DNA of 64,000 bases from an uncultured Paracoccaceae bacterium (GCA_947503935.1 CANNFR010000004.1:186001-250000); one strand, 5' to 3'. Counted from the stretch's first letter, positions 1 to 8,204 are shown. Program-made: numbers and translations. The notes: generated by a model not told the origin, from the sequence alone.

Positions 1-161
1 CGGGCTTTCCCAAAAACGGGTTAAAAACCCTGTGTAATATCGCACTTCTGGCTCAGTCGTGAGCAGAATTGCTGACAATCCGGCTTCTGCCATAAGGCTT
101 TGTGCGGCCCTCGTGCGCTGCTCAAATTCCGCATCCAGAAAACCACGCGGCGGGGCGGGCG

Positions 162-1205
162 TCACGTTGATTCTTCGCTGAGGATGACGAGTACGCGGGA
201 CTCCTCAGACAGACCAAATGCCGCGCGATCAGCTTGCGCAGCCAACAAGCCGGCGAAACCAGCTGCGCCAGACGATGTTGATGCGTATCCGGCAGCAGCA
301 CAGGCTGCACTTCCTGCGGCCCCCTCAGCCTCTGTAATCAGGACGAAGTCATCAGCGTCATGTGCCAGTCCCTTCAAAGCGATCAACGATGGCTCTTTAC
401 AATCTAACCGTCCCATTTGTGAACTTGGGCCTGTCGTGATCTGCGGACTTCCGGCTCTAATCGAAGCGAAGATTGCCGGTGCCGCGTCAGGCTCGACCAC
501 GATGATCCGTGGCGCATCTCCCCATGCTTTGCGGGCATAAGCCGCACATGCCGCAGCAAGCCCACCAACCCCTGCTTGCAAAAAGATGTGAGTGGGTGCC
601 TCGGGGATCTGTGCACTAGCTTCATGCATCAAAACCAGATAGCCCTCCATCAACGTGTGAGGCTTGTCGCAATACCCTTCCCAAGAGCTGTCAGAGAGAA
701 GTATCCATCCGTTTTCTTCGGCTGCAGTGGCGGCACCCGACATGCTTTCTTCATAAATTGCACCATGCCTGCGTATGTTTGCACCTAATCCACGCAGCCG
801 ATCTGCGAAAACTTCTGGTACTGTATCAGCAAGAAAAATGACCGCCTGCGCGCCAAACGCCTGCGCGCCTGCAGCAACCGATAGGCCGTGATTGCCGGCA
901 CTTGCGGTCACATAGGTTTGGCGCGACACGTCACCATTATGGGCGTCAACCGCAATGACATACGCCGCCCCCAAAGCTTTGAAACTGCCCAGCCCCATCC
1001 GGGCGCGCTCGTCTTTCACGTAGACTTGACCCACGCCAGCCAGCTCGGCCAGTTCGGGAACTTCTTGTAACGGGGTTTCACCAGCAACAGGACAGCGCGA
1101 CAAAAGCGACAAAGGACGATCCGCGTCGACACTCGGCGATGGCATATGCGTGAGAGCCTGCATCAATGCAGCGGCCTGAGCGGTGGGTTTATGCAAGAAT
1201 TCCAT
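162..1205 (-). CDS. PLP-dependent lyase, diaminopropionate ammonia-lyase/threonine dehydratase-like
   Basis: Probable fold-type II PLP enzyme that deaminates an amino acid in the cytoplasm. The sequence shows the PLP-lysine motif SFKALGAAY, the substrate/phosphate loop SAGNHG and a glycine-rich QAGVGGLAA segment binding the cofactor phosphate. It looks closest to diaminopropionate ammonia-lyases, which usually run to about 400 residues; this protein has 347 and starts abruptly, so it may be a short relative. No clear ribosome site precedes the ATG. It stands alone, with the SDR gene more than 300 bases upstream on the same strand. Substrate is inferred from family only; a generic threonine dehydratase-like activity is the alternative. 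Confidence 0.75.
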   Translation of the reverse strand: MEFLHKPTAQAAALMQALTHMPSPSVDADRPLSLLSRCPVAGETPLQEVPELAELAGVGQVYVKDERARMGLGSFKALGAAYVIAVDAHNGDVSRQTYVTASAGNHGLSVAAGAQAFGAQAVIFLADTVPEVFADRLRGLGANIRRHGAIYEESMSGAATAAEENGWILLSDSSWEGYCDKPHTLMEGYLVLMHEASAQIPEAPTHIFLQAGVGGLAAACAAYARKAWGDAPRIIVVEPDAAPAIFASIRAGSPQITTGPSSQMGRLDCKEPSLIALKGLAHDADDFVLITEAEGAAGSAACAAAGYASTSSGAAGFAGLLAAQADRAAFGLSEESRVLVILSEEST

Positions 1206-1516
1206 TTCATATTGCTAACAGTTAGCTACAGATAGCCAAGACACGAATTTGGCGCTTGGGATAGTAGTTGCCATTGAACCAAGTTGGGTGCCCCAGGCTT
1301 CAGCGCAATCATATACCTATCGACCCAAACCTGCCGTTGCCGATGTCGTCAAGCGCTGCGATGCAGCTTCACCAGACCGGACTTTCGTTACGGCTGCATG
1401 ATCCAAGCACCCTCAAACTGACAGTCTGCGGGACGAAACGGACATTGGACCGCGCTGCGGTAATGACCGCTTCAGAAGATCTGACGAAATTGGCAGTACA
1501 AGTCATACGACCCAAT
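1206..1516. other. Intergenic stretch, no supported gene
   Basis: About 310 bases between the PLP lyase and the SDR gene. Short open frames exist on both strands, but none has a recognisable domain or a good start. Nothing else is seen here. Confidence 0.5.
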
Positions 1517-2278
1517 TCACATCGTAGCACCCCCGTTTGCGAGCGTATGCTGGCCGGTGATCCATGCGCCACCATTACTCGCAAGAAACGACACGACTTT
1601 AGCAGTGTCTTGCGGCGCACCGAGGCGTCCAAGGGGCGAAGCCGCGGCGGCTGCTGCGCGCAGATCCGGCCCAGCAAAGCTGAACATGCCCGGTATCGTT
1701 GGGCCGGGCGAGACGGCATTCACGGTGATCTGTCGCGGCCCCAGTTCCTCTGCCAGCACCTTTACCCAAGTGCGGACGATGACCTTGCTGCCGGCGTAAG
1801 CTGCCATGCCAGTGCTGGGGAAGTCGACAAGCGAGGATGAGATGGCAATGATCCTGCCGCGATCGGCAGCTGTTTTTGCTGCCTGCCGTAATACTCTGAG
1901 CGTCGCCTTGACGTTGGTGTCGACGACCGCGTCTAAATCCTGGTCGGTGATGTCCTGGAAGGCGGCGGGCCGCGCTCCTGCGCCAGCATTCGCCACAACA
2001 ACATCCAATTGACCAAAGCGGTTGAGCACGGTCTCCAACAGGGTCTGCACCTGTTTGGTCCGGCGCAGGTCAGCCTGAACGGAAATCGCTGTCCCCCCGC
2101 TCTTCTCAATGGTGGCAACACAGTCGTCGGCCCCGGCTCGGTTCGTACTCCAATGAACAGCCACAACCATGCCATCCGCTGCGAGTTTCTGAGCGATGGC
2201 GGTTCCGATGGCGCCACTGGCCCCGGTCACGAGGGCGACGCGCGCCACCCCCGTTTCTGCATTCCTCGACTGTTTCAT
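1517..2278 (-). CDS. Short-chain dehydrogenase/reductase (SDR)
   Basis: Classical SDR of 253 residues, an NAD(P)-dependent oxidoreductase of unknown substrate. The Rossmann nucleotide motif TGASGAIG lies near the N-terminus, the NAG motif (VVANAGAG) follows, and the catalytic serine with YxxxK (SSS...AAYAGSK) comes at mid-protein. The C-terminal ITGQHTLANGG is the usual SDR ending. I place the start at the ATG giving MKQSRN; an upstream TTG in the same frame is less likely because it lies inside the end of a remnant reading frame. The gene directly follows a SnoaL-like fragment, a pairing common in small degradative operons. Confidence 0.85.
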   Translation of the reverse strand: MKQSRNAETGVARVALVTGASGAIGTAIAQKLAADGMVVAVHWSTNRAGADDCVATIEKSGGTAISVQADLRRTKQVQTLLETVLNRFGQLDVVVANAGAGARPAAFQDITDQDLDAVVDTNVKATLRVLRQAAKTAADRGRIIAISSSLVDFPSTGMAAYAGSKVIVRTWVKVLAEELGPRQITVNAVSPGPTIPGMFSFAGPDLRAAAAAASPLGRLGAPQDTAKVVSFLASNGGAWITGQHTLANGGATM

Positions 2279-2279
2279 A

Positions 2280-2411
2280 TCAGGAACCAACCGGGATCGC
2301 GCCGACCTGTTGCATCAGGCCAAGAGCATCGACGAACACGTTGTCTTCGGCGATCTTGCCGTCGCGCAACCGGTAAGCGCACGGGAACAGGATCGAGGTT
2401 GAAAGGCAGCG
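2280..2411 (-). pseudogene. C-terminal remnant of a SnoaL/NTF2-like protein
   Basis: In the third minus frame, ending two bases before the SDR start, 43 codons encode the tail CAYRLRDGKIAEDN followed by FVDALGLMQQVGAIP. The RLRDGKI...D.LGLMQQ-GAIP pattern is typical of the C-terminus of SnoaL-like (NTF2-fold) cyclase-family proteins. An in-frame TAA lies just upstream and no start is available, so only a fragment survives. It reads in the same direction as the SDR and was probably its operon partner. Confidence 0.5.
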
Positions 2412-2544
2412 TTACTGTGGAAAGTCCGAACCGCGTAGCATGATACAGCGCAATGGGTTTGGGCATTGTAGCAATGGCTACGGTTCTCATAATCAAATCC
2501 GGGATTGATCCAAAACGTGGAGTCCATGCAATTACGCTGCGCTT

Positions 2545-3147
2545 ATGTCCCATAGCCAGCTACAAAGTGATATTTTCGACAGACTACGTAGGGGTGACGA
2601 TCGACTTGCATCACCGTTTTCAAAGGCTTTCGACTATCAGACATGGATCAATGCCGAGAAGGAATGCAGTGGCTCAGTACGAGACCAGGATCTCCTTGCA
2701 TGCGGTCTCTTTGTAGCTGGGCAGCTTAACGCACTCAGAGGGACTTTTTTTAGGAAGCTTTTTTCTGGCTTGTCAAAACGCACCGCCGTCCGGCTGGCAT
2801 TGGCCAGCGCAAATCTTGAGTACTTTGCCTTCCGGAAGCACTTTCGTCGATTGATAGAGAAGCAATTTGAGCGCGGAGAGCCGCTACACATTGAAGAGTT
2901 GCGAGAAATCGAGTTCCTTGGGCCAGGGAATGCTACATCCCCAGATGACTTTGTGACGGCAGTAGTCGACTCGGTGCCGCATTGGCTTTTCGAAGCTAAG
3001 GACTTGAACGATGCGCGCGAGGGATCTTACTTTAAGTTTCAAGATCTCCGGCGGCGATGCTCGTCAATCTTATCGGTTGAACATGCCCTGAGAATGTCTG
3101 GGATGCCGCAATGTGGGAGGGATGGTTTTTTTACCGAAACAGGTTAG
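2545..3147 (+). CDS. Hypothetical protein, unrecognised
   Basis: Open frame of 200 codons with no domain I recognise. The product is soluble, rich in Arg, Phe and Glu, with a helical-looking centre (residues about 50-115) and no signal peptide or membrane segment. Base composition is visibly less GC-biased than the sox genes nearby, which suggests acquired DNA. There is no obvious ribosome site before the ATG. The last residues (GRDGFFTETG) resemble a segment of the opposite-strand remnant that follows. It may be a real accessory gene or a decayed one. Confidence 0.35.
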   Translation: MSHSQLQSDIFDRLRRGDDRLASPFSKAFDYQTWINAEKECSGSVRDQDLLACGLFVAGQLNALRGTFFRKLFSGLSKRTAVRLALASANLEYFAFRKHFRRLIEKQFERGEPLHIEELREIEFLGPGNATSPDDFVTAVVDSVPHWLFEAKDLNDAREGSYFKFQDLRRRCSSILSVEHALRMSGMPQCGRDGFFTETG

Positions 3148-3563
3148 AGCCTGTGTTTGCGGCTAGGCGAGGACTTGCGAGCGCGGCAATCGAAGGCAAG
3201 GGCCAGCGCGTCGATCATCTTCGACACACTCGCTCGCACCGCATTGATCTCTTTCGCTGAAACTGGAACGAAACCCGTGTCCGGGTAAAAGAAACCGTCG
3301 CGCCCCTTATGATACATGATCTCGGCATCGTGCGGGGCATCGCGATTCAAACAAGGGAAAGACTGGACCACACCGGCCTGTTCAAGAAACCCACGCGCCA
3401 AGAGTTCCGAGAAGCACTCCGAATGCATCCGTGCCGGCATGCGGGTTGTATCTCCGTTCCAGACAAGAATGTCGCTTGGCAGGTCCTTTTTGCCCAGGAA
3501 GTAGCGTTTTACGGCGCGCGTGTAGATCAGGTCCTCGGCACGTATCGAGGCAAAAGCCCCGTT
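3144..3563 (-). pseudogene. Remnant of a PHA-synthase-like (PhaC/DUF3141-type) gene
   Basis: A stop-to-stop frame of about 139 codons that begins right after the soxT stop codon, in the same frame. Its first third carries RYFLGKKDLPSDILVWNGD and TRMPARMHSE, which match the conserved block of class I polyhydroxyalkanoate synthases and their DUF3141 relatives (YLLGK..PFDLLYWNSD.TRMPA). The catalytic lipase box, upstream of this block in the family, is absent. The remaining residues (with KGRDGFFYPDTG) do not follow the family and may be out of frame or from another gene. The ATG at 3440 inside it could give a 98-residue protein, but I read this as a fragment. Confidence 0.5.
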
Positions 3564-4619
3564 TCAAACGACCCGTGCGAAGCCTGTAATCAGCTGCCGC
3601 AAGCCGAAAGCCGCGCCGATGAGGATGGCGATGAAAGCGACGGGCGCGCTGTATGCCAATACCGAGAAGGCCGAAATGCCCTGGCCAATACTGCAGCCGA
3701 CGGCCAGCACCGCTCCGGGCCCCATGAGTGCAGCCCCGAAAATCTGGCGGCGCAATTCGCGCGGATCTTCACAGGCTTCCCATCGGAAATGACCTTTCGA
3801 CAAAGACCCCAAAGCTGCACCGATTAGGACGCCCATGACCGAGCCGACACTGAAGGAAAGCGCGGTTCCGGACGCGGTCATCCCGTAGAGAATTGTGTCT
3901 CCGATCGGGGCGGCGAAGGTGTGGGTCTGAACAGGTTCGGCCGCAAAGCCATGGGCGGCAATCCATGCCGTGCCGGCCCACCCGGAGACAATGGAAAGCC
4001 CGACGACGCTTCCCCAGAACATATGTTTGGGTGAGCGCAACATCTTTCGGCTTGCGAGCGCGAGCGCCAGGAACGCGCCGCCGATCAGGAGCCCTGATGC
4101 TATCGGGCTGATACCGTAATTCGCTTGCAGAAACTGACTTATCCCTTGTGGGTCAGTCGCATTGTCCTTGACCGGAAAGAGCCAGACGCGGGCCTCGGCA
4201 AGCGGGCCTGACATGACGAAATAGGCCGAAAGCCCCATCACCACCACAATGACGAAAGAGCGCAGATCGCCACCGCCCAGCCGGGCAAGCGCCCCGTATC
4301 CACAATTCCCGCTAAGCGCCATGCCGTAACCGAACATCAACCCACCGATGATCGTGGCCACGGGGTTCCAGACGCGGTCGAGATAGGCGGTGTCGGCGGC
4401 ATCAAGCCCGCCAAAACCCATCGCCAGATGCGCGCCGATGATCGCCGTGCCGATGGCCAAAGCCCACATGCGCATGCGCCTATCATCGGATGAATAAAGA
4501 AGGTCTTCGATCGCGCCAAGTGTACAGAATCTGCCGATGCGGGCGGCAAGACCAAGGGCGACCCCGCCAAACAGGCCGACCAGCGCAGCGGCGTTCGCTT
4601 CGCCGAGCATCTCTAGCAT
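3564..4619 (-). CDS. soxT: YeeE/YedE-family inner-membrane sulfur transporter (SoxT-like)
   Basis: Polytopic inner-membrane protein of 351 residues with the glycine-rich helices of the YeeE/YedE (sulphur transport) family, including RIGRFCTLGAIED near the N-terminus and GNCGYGALARLGGGDLRS and GCSIGQGISAF motifs. The cysteines in these loops are the sulfur-relay positions in the family. It probably moves thiosulfate or another reduced sulfur species, or helps sense it. I start at the ATG giving MLEMLGEAN, preceded by GGGAGATAGA; a longer upstream frame overlaps soxR and is unlikely. It lies directly downstream of soxR, as soxT does in other alphaproteobacterial sox loci. Confidence 0.88.
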   Translation of the reverse strand: MLEMLGEANAAALVGLFGGVALGLAARIGRFCTLGAIEDLLYSSDDRRMRMWALAIGTAIIGAHLAMGFGGLDAADTAYLDRVWNPVATIIGGLMFGYGMALSGNCGYGALARLGGGDLRSFVIVVVMGLSAYFVMSGPLAEARVWLFPVKDNATDPQGISQFLQANYGISPIASGLLIGGAFLALALASRKMLRSPKHMFWGSVVGLSIVSGWAGTAWIAAHGFAAEPVQTHTFAAPIGDTILYGMTASGTALSFSVGSVMGVLIGAALGSLSKGHFRWEACEDPRELRRQIFGAALMGPGAVLAVGCSIGQGISAFSVLAYSAPVAFIAILIGAAFGLRQLITGFARVV

Positions 4620-4656
4620 TCTATCTCCCCCCAACCGACGCCTGGCGAGGGCCCGG

Positions 4657-5028
4657 TCAGTCGTGCCTGCAGAACAGGTCGTAGACGACCTCCATGATTT
4701 GTTTGGGCCGGTCATCTGTCAAGCTGTAGTAGATCACCTTGCCCTCGCGGCGGGGGGTGACCAGGCCTTCAAGCCGCAAGCGGGACAGCTGCTGCGACAC
4801 CGCTGCCTGACGCGCCGAAAGCAGGTCCTCTAGCTCGGTCACCGACTTTTCGCCGGTGGCAAGGTGGCAGAGGATCATCAGACGGCCTTCATGGCTGATT
4901 GCCTTGAGAAAGTTGGATGCGGCTTGTGCATTCTTGACCATCTTCTCCATGTCGTCGGCGCAGACATCTGCGTCAAAGACGGGGAGCCGGGTTTGCCTGC
5001 TGGTATTGCCTGTTTCGAGTGCTGTCAT
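4657..5028 (-). CDS. soxR: ArsR-family repressor of sulfur oxidation, SoxR
   Basis: Winged-helix ArsR/SmtB regulator of 123 residues. The N-terminal part holds ISHEGRLMILCHL, the recognition-helix region reads LLSARQAAVSQQLSRLR, and the wing follows (REGKVIYYSL). Cysteines occur at CADD, LCHLA and FCRH; in known SoxR proteins conserved cysteines sense sulfane sulfur. It is known in Paracoccus and Pseudaminobacter to repress sox transcription by binding the soxS-soxV and soxW-soxX gaps, and palindromes are present in both gaps here. The gene sits between soxT and soxS, three bases after the soxS stop. Confidence 0.93.
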   Translation of the reverse strand: MTALETGNTSRQTRLPVFDADVCADDMEKMVKNAQAASNFLKAISHEGRLMILCHLATGEKSVTELEDLLSARQAAVSQQLSRLRLEGLVTPRREGKVIYYSLTDDRPKQIMEVVYDLFCRHD

Positions 5029-5031
5029 GTT

Positions 5032-5400
5032 CTAACCAGTCTCTTCGAACGGAATGTCGGCGTCTTTAAGCAACATCCCCAAAAGCCCCCAAAAGAAGTC
5101 CTCGCCCGGATATCCTTCTATTCGGCCCACTTCCACACCGTTTTGCACCAGAATGAACGTCGGTGTGAAACGGACCTTTTGGCGCAGCTCTGCCGGCGCC
5201 TCGTCAGTATGTAAATCGTAGCGGACCAGAGGGGCGGCTTTGCCTTCGGGTGTCTTGGGGTAAATCTCGGCAATCTCGGCATTCCAGCGGGCGCAATAGA
5301 TGCAGCCCACCTCCTCGGCCATCAGAAGGCGCACCTCGGCCGTGGCGGCAGTGGGCAGCCACAGAAGCAGAACGGCCAGAAGCGCCTTGATGCGAAACAG
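5032..5400 (-). CDS. soxS: Periplasmic thioredoxin SoxS
   Basis: Small thioredoxin-fold protein thought to keep the Sox carrier system reduced in the periplasm. It has a CxxC active site (GCIYCARW), the cis-proline segment RFTPTF and a C-terminal FFWGLLGMLL helix. An in-frame GTG at 5334 would leave no export signal. Reading upstream in frame gives a good signal peptide (RIKALLAVLLLWLPTAATAE) with a CTG codon at 5400, eight bases after a GGAG. I therefore extend the gene to 5400, giving 122 residues. The unusual start codon is the uncertain point; the protein identity is not. Confidence 0.85.
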   Translation of the reverse strand: MFRIKALLAVLLLWLPTAATAEVRLLMAEEVGCIYCARWNAEIAEIYPKTPEGKAAPLVRYDLHTDEAPAELRQKVRFTPTFILVQNGVEVGRIEGYPGEDFFWGLLGMLLKDADIPFEETG

Positions 5401-5434
5401 AGACTTTACTCCGATTGACGAAATGGTGCGATAA

Positions 5435-5458
5435 TCATAATTCTATTTATGAATATGA
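5435..5458. promoter_or_regulatory. Putative SoxR operator, soxS-soxV gap
   Basis: AT-rich imperfect palindrome TCATAATTC-N7-GAATATGA between the divergent soxS and soxV genes. It shares TGAATATG with a second palindrome before soxX. SoxR of related bacteria binds exactly these two gaps, so this is the likely site; the sequence match is by eye. Confidence 0.55.
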
Positions 5459-5480
5459 CAAGGGAAGGACAGGCGCGCCC

Positions 5481-6221
5481 ATGTTCGATGTGACTTTGAT
5501 CGGCGCGCTTGTGGCGGGGCTTTTGTCCTTCCTGTCGCCCTGTATTCTGCCGATGGTACCCTTTTACCTCAGCTATTTGGCCGGGGTCGGGATGAACCAG
5601 ATCTCAAGCGAGACAGAGGTAACACCGCAGGTGCGCCGCCGGGCGGTCATCTCGGCCACGTTCTTCGCTCTGGGAGTGATCACCGTGTTTATGGGGCTGG
5701 GCGCTACGGCGACTGTCTTCGGGCAGATGGTGCGCGAATACTTCGACATCCTGCGCTGGGTCGCGGCGGCGATCATCATCACGATGGGGCTGCATTTCCT
5801 CGGGCTGATCCGCATCGGCTTTCTCTACCGCCAGTTCTGCGCGGATGCGGGGTCGACACGCAATGTCACCTATCTGGGCGCCTTCGTCATCGGGCTTGCC
5901 TTCGCCTTCGGCTGGACGCCTTGCGTCGGGCCGGTGCTGGCCGCGATCCTGTTCACTGCCGCCGGGCAAGAGACCGCCGGACAGGGGGCGTGGCTTCTAT
6001 TCGTCTACGGCGTCGGGATGACCCTTCCTTTCATCGTGGCCGCCCTCTTTGTCGGGCCCTTCATGCGCTTCATGGCGCGGTTCCGAAAGCACCTGGGCCT
6101 GATCGAAAAGCTCATGGGGCTGCTGCTCATCCTCTTCGGTATCCTCATCGCAACCAATTCCATCAACATCATCGCGCAATGGATGCTGGAACATGTTCCA
6201 TGGTTCAGTGTCATCGGCTGA
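5481..6221 (+). CDS. soxV: CcdA/DsbD-like membrane thiol transporter SoxV
   Basis: Six-helix inner-membrane protein of 246 residues in the CcdA family. It carries electrons from cytoplasmic thioredoxin across the membrane to SoxW. The two redox cysteines sit in the first and fourth membrane segments (LSFLSPCILPMVP and FGWTPCVGPVL), each in the family's P-C-proline context. I start at the ATG giving MFDVTLIG, preceded by GGGAAGGAC; a longer upstream frame runs into the promoter gap. It is the first gene of the plus-strand sox operon, followed 14 bases later by soxW. Confidence 0.95.
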   Translation: MFDVTLIGALVAGLLSFLSPCILPMVPFYLSYLAGVGMNQISSETEVTPQVRRRAVISATFFALGVITVFMGLGATATVFGQMVREYFDILRWVAAAIIITMGLHFLGLIRIGFLYRQFCADAGSTRNVTYLGAFVIGLAFAFGWTPCVGPVLAAILFTAAGQETAGQGAWLLFVYGVGMTLPFIVAALFVGPFMRFMARFRKHLGLIEKLMGLLLILFGILIATNSINIIAQWMLEHVPWFSVIG

Positions 6222-6235
6222 CAAGGGAGAATGCC

Positions 6236-6787
6236 ATGCGATTTCTTCTGACGATCTTCACGGTTCTATGCATCGGGACTCAGACCCAGGCCGCCGATTT
6301 GGGGGATGATGGCCTCTACAAGACGGACTGGATGCGCGAGACTTTCAACGATCTTTCCGAAGACCTTGCCGAGGCAAATGCCGAGGGCAAGACATTGTTG
6401 ATCCTGGTCGAGCAGCGCGGCTGCATCTACTGCAAGAGGATGCACGAGGACGTGTTCGTACAGCCCGAGATCAACCAATTCATCACCGACAATTACTTCG
6501 TCGTTCAACTCAACCTGTTCGGAGATGTCGAAGTCACGGATTTCGACGGCACCACATTGCCCGAGAAAGACATGATGCGGCGCTGGGGCCAATCCTTCAC
6601 ACCGACGATGATGTTCTTTTCCGGCGAGGTGGAAGACGGGCAGACCGCAACCGAGGCGGCAATCACGATCGTCGCGGGCGCTTTGGAGGCGCCTCAGACC
6701 CTGAGCCTTCTCATGTGGGCGAACGATCCGCAAGCGCGGCAAACGTCGGGCCTCAGCGAATTTCACGACCAGCGCGTCGGTAATTGA
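6236..6787 (+). CDS. soxW: Periplasmic thioredoxin SoxW
   Basis: Exported thioredoxin of 183 residues that receives electrons from SoxV and reactivates the SoxYZ carrier. It has a signal peptide (MRFLLTIFTVLCIGTQTQA), a thioredoxin_7-like core with the active site RGCIYCKRMHEDVF and the cis-proline stretch QSFTPTMMFF. Start is the ATG after AAGGGAGAATGCC; a longer frame through the end of soxV is a shadow. A gap of about 110 bases with a second palindrome separates it from soxX, so soxVW and soxXYZA may have separate promoters. Confidence 0.93.
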   Translation: MRFLLTIFTVLCIGTQTQAADLGDDGLYKTDWMRETFNDLSEDLAEANAEGKTLLILVEQRGCIYCKRMHEDVFVQPEINQFITDNYFVVQLNLFGDVEVTDFDGTTLPEKDMMRRWGQSFTPTMMFFSGEVEDGQTATEAAITIVAGALEAPQTLSLLMWANDPQARQTSGLSEFHDQRVGN

Positions 6788-6814
6788 CGTATAGCCATTG
6801 TCCAAAACATCTGC

Positions 6815-6830
6815 ACATACCTGAATATGT
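6815..6830. promoter_or_regulatory. Putative SoxR operator, soxW-soxX gap
   Basis: Perfect 5-bp inverted repeat ACATA-N6-TATGT, 70 bases before the soxX start. It includes TGAATATG, also found in the soxS-soxV palindrome. Position matches the known second SoxR site of related sox loci. Confidence 0.5.
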
Positions 6831-6899
6831 TGTTGCATGAACCGTTTCCGGTGCGCTACGGTATACCTGATGGAGGATTCATCGGCGTTGGGAGGTGCC

Positions 6900-7397
6900 A
6901 TGAAATACGCGGTCAAACTCACGACAGGATGTATGGTGGGATGTGCGGCCCTGATCGCCACGGTCGCTTTTGCAGAGACAGTCGAACCCACACAGGTCGC
7001 CTACGGCGATTACGGTGAGGTCGAGACGTCTCTGACCGGTGTTCCGGGGGACCCAGAGAACGGCAAGCTGATCATGGTGGATCGCGGCAAGGGCAATTGC
7101 ATCGCCTGCCATCAGGTGACGAGCCTCGAAGAGTTTCCCTTCCACGGTGAGGTCGGCCCATCGCTTGATGGTGTGTCCGAGCGCTGGAGCGAGGCCGATC
7201 TGCGCGGGATCGTGGCAAACGCCAAGATGGCGTTCCCCGAGACGGTGATGCCGTCGTTCTACAAGACGCAAGGCTATTTCCGCCCCGGCGACGCCTATAC
7301 CGGCAAAGCAGGGGAAGAGCCGCTGCCGCCGCTGCTGGCGGCACAGGAAATCGAGGACGTCGTCGCGTACCTCATGACGATCAAGTACCCGGATTGA
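6900..7397 (+). CDS. soxX: Sulfur oxidation c-type cytochrome SoxX
   Basis: Monohaem subunit of the SoxXA cytochrome, which oxidatively couples thiosulfate to the SoxY cysteine. It has an export signal ending at VAFAE, one haem site CIACH at about residue 67, and the C-terminal AAQEIEDVVAYLMTIKYPD typical of SoxX. I start at the ATG after GGGAGGTGCC, giving 165 residues; upstream ATGs lie in the promoter region. It heads soxXYZA with close spacing, the usual order. Confidence 0.95.
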   Translation: MKYAVKLTTGCMVGCAALIATVAFAETVEPTQVAYGDYGEVETSLTGVPGDPENGKLIMVDRGKGNCIACHQVTSLEEFPFHGEVGPSLDGVSERWSEADLRGIVANAKMAFPETVMPSFYKTQGYFRPGDAYTGKAGEEPLPPLLAAQEIEDVVAYLMTIKYPD

Positions 7398-7434
7398 GGA
7401 TGCCCGCAAATCCGGGTTTGCAGGAGGTTAAGAT

Positions 7435-7851
7435 ATGAAACTGACCAGAAGACAGACCATGCTGGCTGCGATGGGGACTGCTGCAATTGCAGCTCTGCCG
7501 ATCAAGGCCTCAGCCGCAGCAGACGACGCGATCGCCGCGTTCACCGGCGGCGCAGAACTAGGTGAGGGAGGCATCACGCTGACCGCGCCCGAGATCGCCG
7601 AGAACGGCAACACGGTGCCGATCGAGGTCTCCGCACCGGGTGCGGAAGCGATTGCCATCTTTGCCGACGGCAATCCGACGCCTGCCGTGGCCACGGTCCT
7701 GTTCGGCCCGCTTGCTGCAGAGCAGATGGCCGCGACGCGGATCCGTCTGGCGGGCACACAGGATGTCGTCGCTGTCGCCAGAATGCCCGATGGCAGCTTC
7801 GTGCAGGCCCGTCAGGAAGTGAAAGTCACCATCGGCGGCTGCGGCGGCTGA
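7435..7851 (+). CDS. soxY: Thiosulfate oxidation carrier protein SoxY
   Basis: Carrier subunit that holds the pathway intermediates covalently in the periplasm. The C-terminal swinging arm ends in GGCGG, with the sulfur-bearing cysteine two residues from the end. A Tat-type signal is present (TRRQTMLAAMGTAAIAALP). The product has 138 residues, a normal length. An AGGAGG ribosome site precedes the ATG. SoxY is exported as a complex with SoxZ, which follows 23 bases later. Confidence 0.97.
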   Translation: MKLTRRQTMLAAMGTAAIAALPIKASAAADDAIAAFTGGAELGEGGITLTAPEIAENGNTVPIEVSAPGAEAIAIFADGNPTPAVATVLFGPLAAEQMAATRIRLAGTQDVVAVARMPDGSFVQARQEVKVTIGGCGG

Positions 7852-7874
7852 GGACAGGATAGAGGATCAGAGAA

Positions 7875-8204
7875 ATGGCAGAGAACGTCAAACCCCGCGT
7901 CCGGGTCCCAGGGACCGCCTCGGCTGGCGAGGTGATCACCATCAAGACCCTGATCAGTCACACCATGGAAAGCGGTCAGCGCAAAGACGATGACGGAAAC
8001 ACGATCCCGCGATCGATCATCAACCGCTTCGTGGTCGACTTCAACGGCGAGAACGTCATCGACGTTCAGCTTGAGCCGGCGATCTCGACGAACCCGTTCT
8101 TCGAGTTTCAGGCGACCGTGCCCGAAAGCGGCACGTTCAACTTCACTTGGTATGACGATGACGGGTCAGTCTACACGGAAGCAAAGGATATCACTGTTTC
8201 CTGA
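7875..8204 (+). CDS. soxZ: Thiosulfate oxidation carrier complex protein SoxZ
   Basis: Partner of SoxY in the SoxYZ carrier. The 109-residue product is an immunoglobulin-like beta sandwich with the typical opening KPRVRVPGTASAGEVITIKTLISH and the ending FNFTWYDDDGSVYTEAKDI. It has no signal peptide of its own, as expected for a protein exported by hitchhiking on the Tat signal of SoxY. Soluble; located between soxY and soxA. Confidence 0.97.
   Translation: MAENVKPRVRVPGTASAGEVITIKTLISHTMESGQRKDDDGNTIPRSIINRFVVDFNGENVIDVQLEPAISTNPFFEFQATVPESGTFNFTWYDDDGSVYTEAKDITVS

Noticed and set aside
1-161. A possible gene at the left edge, on either strand
   Set aside because: Only shadow frames are open; no start, domain or ribosome site is visible in this short stretch.
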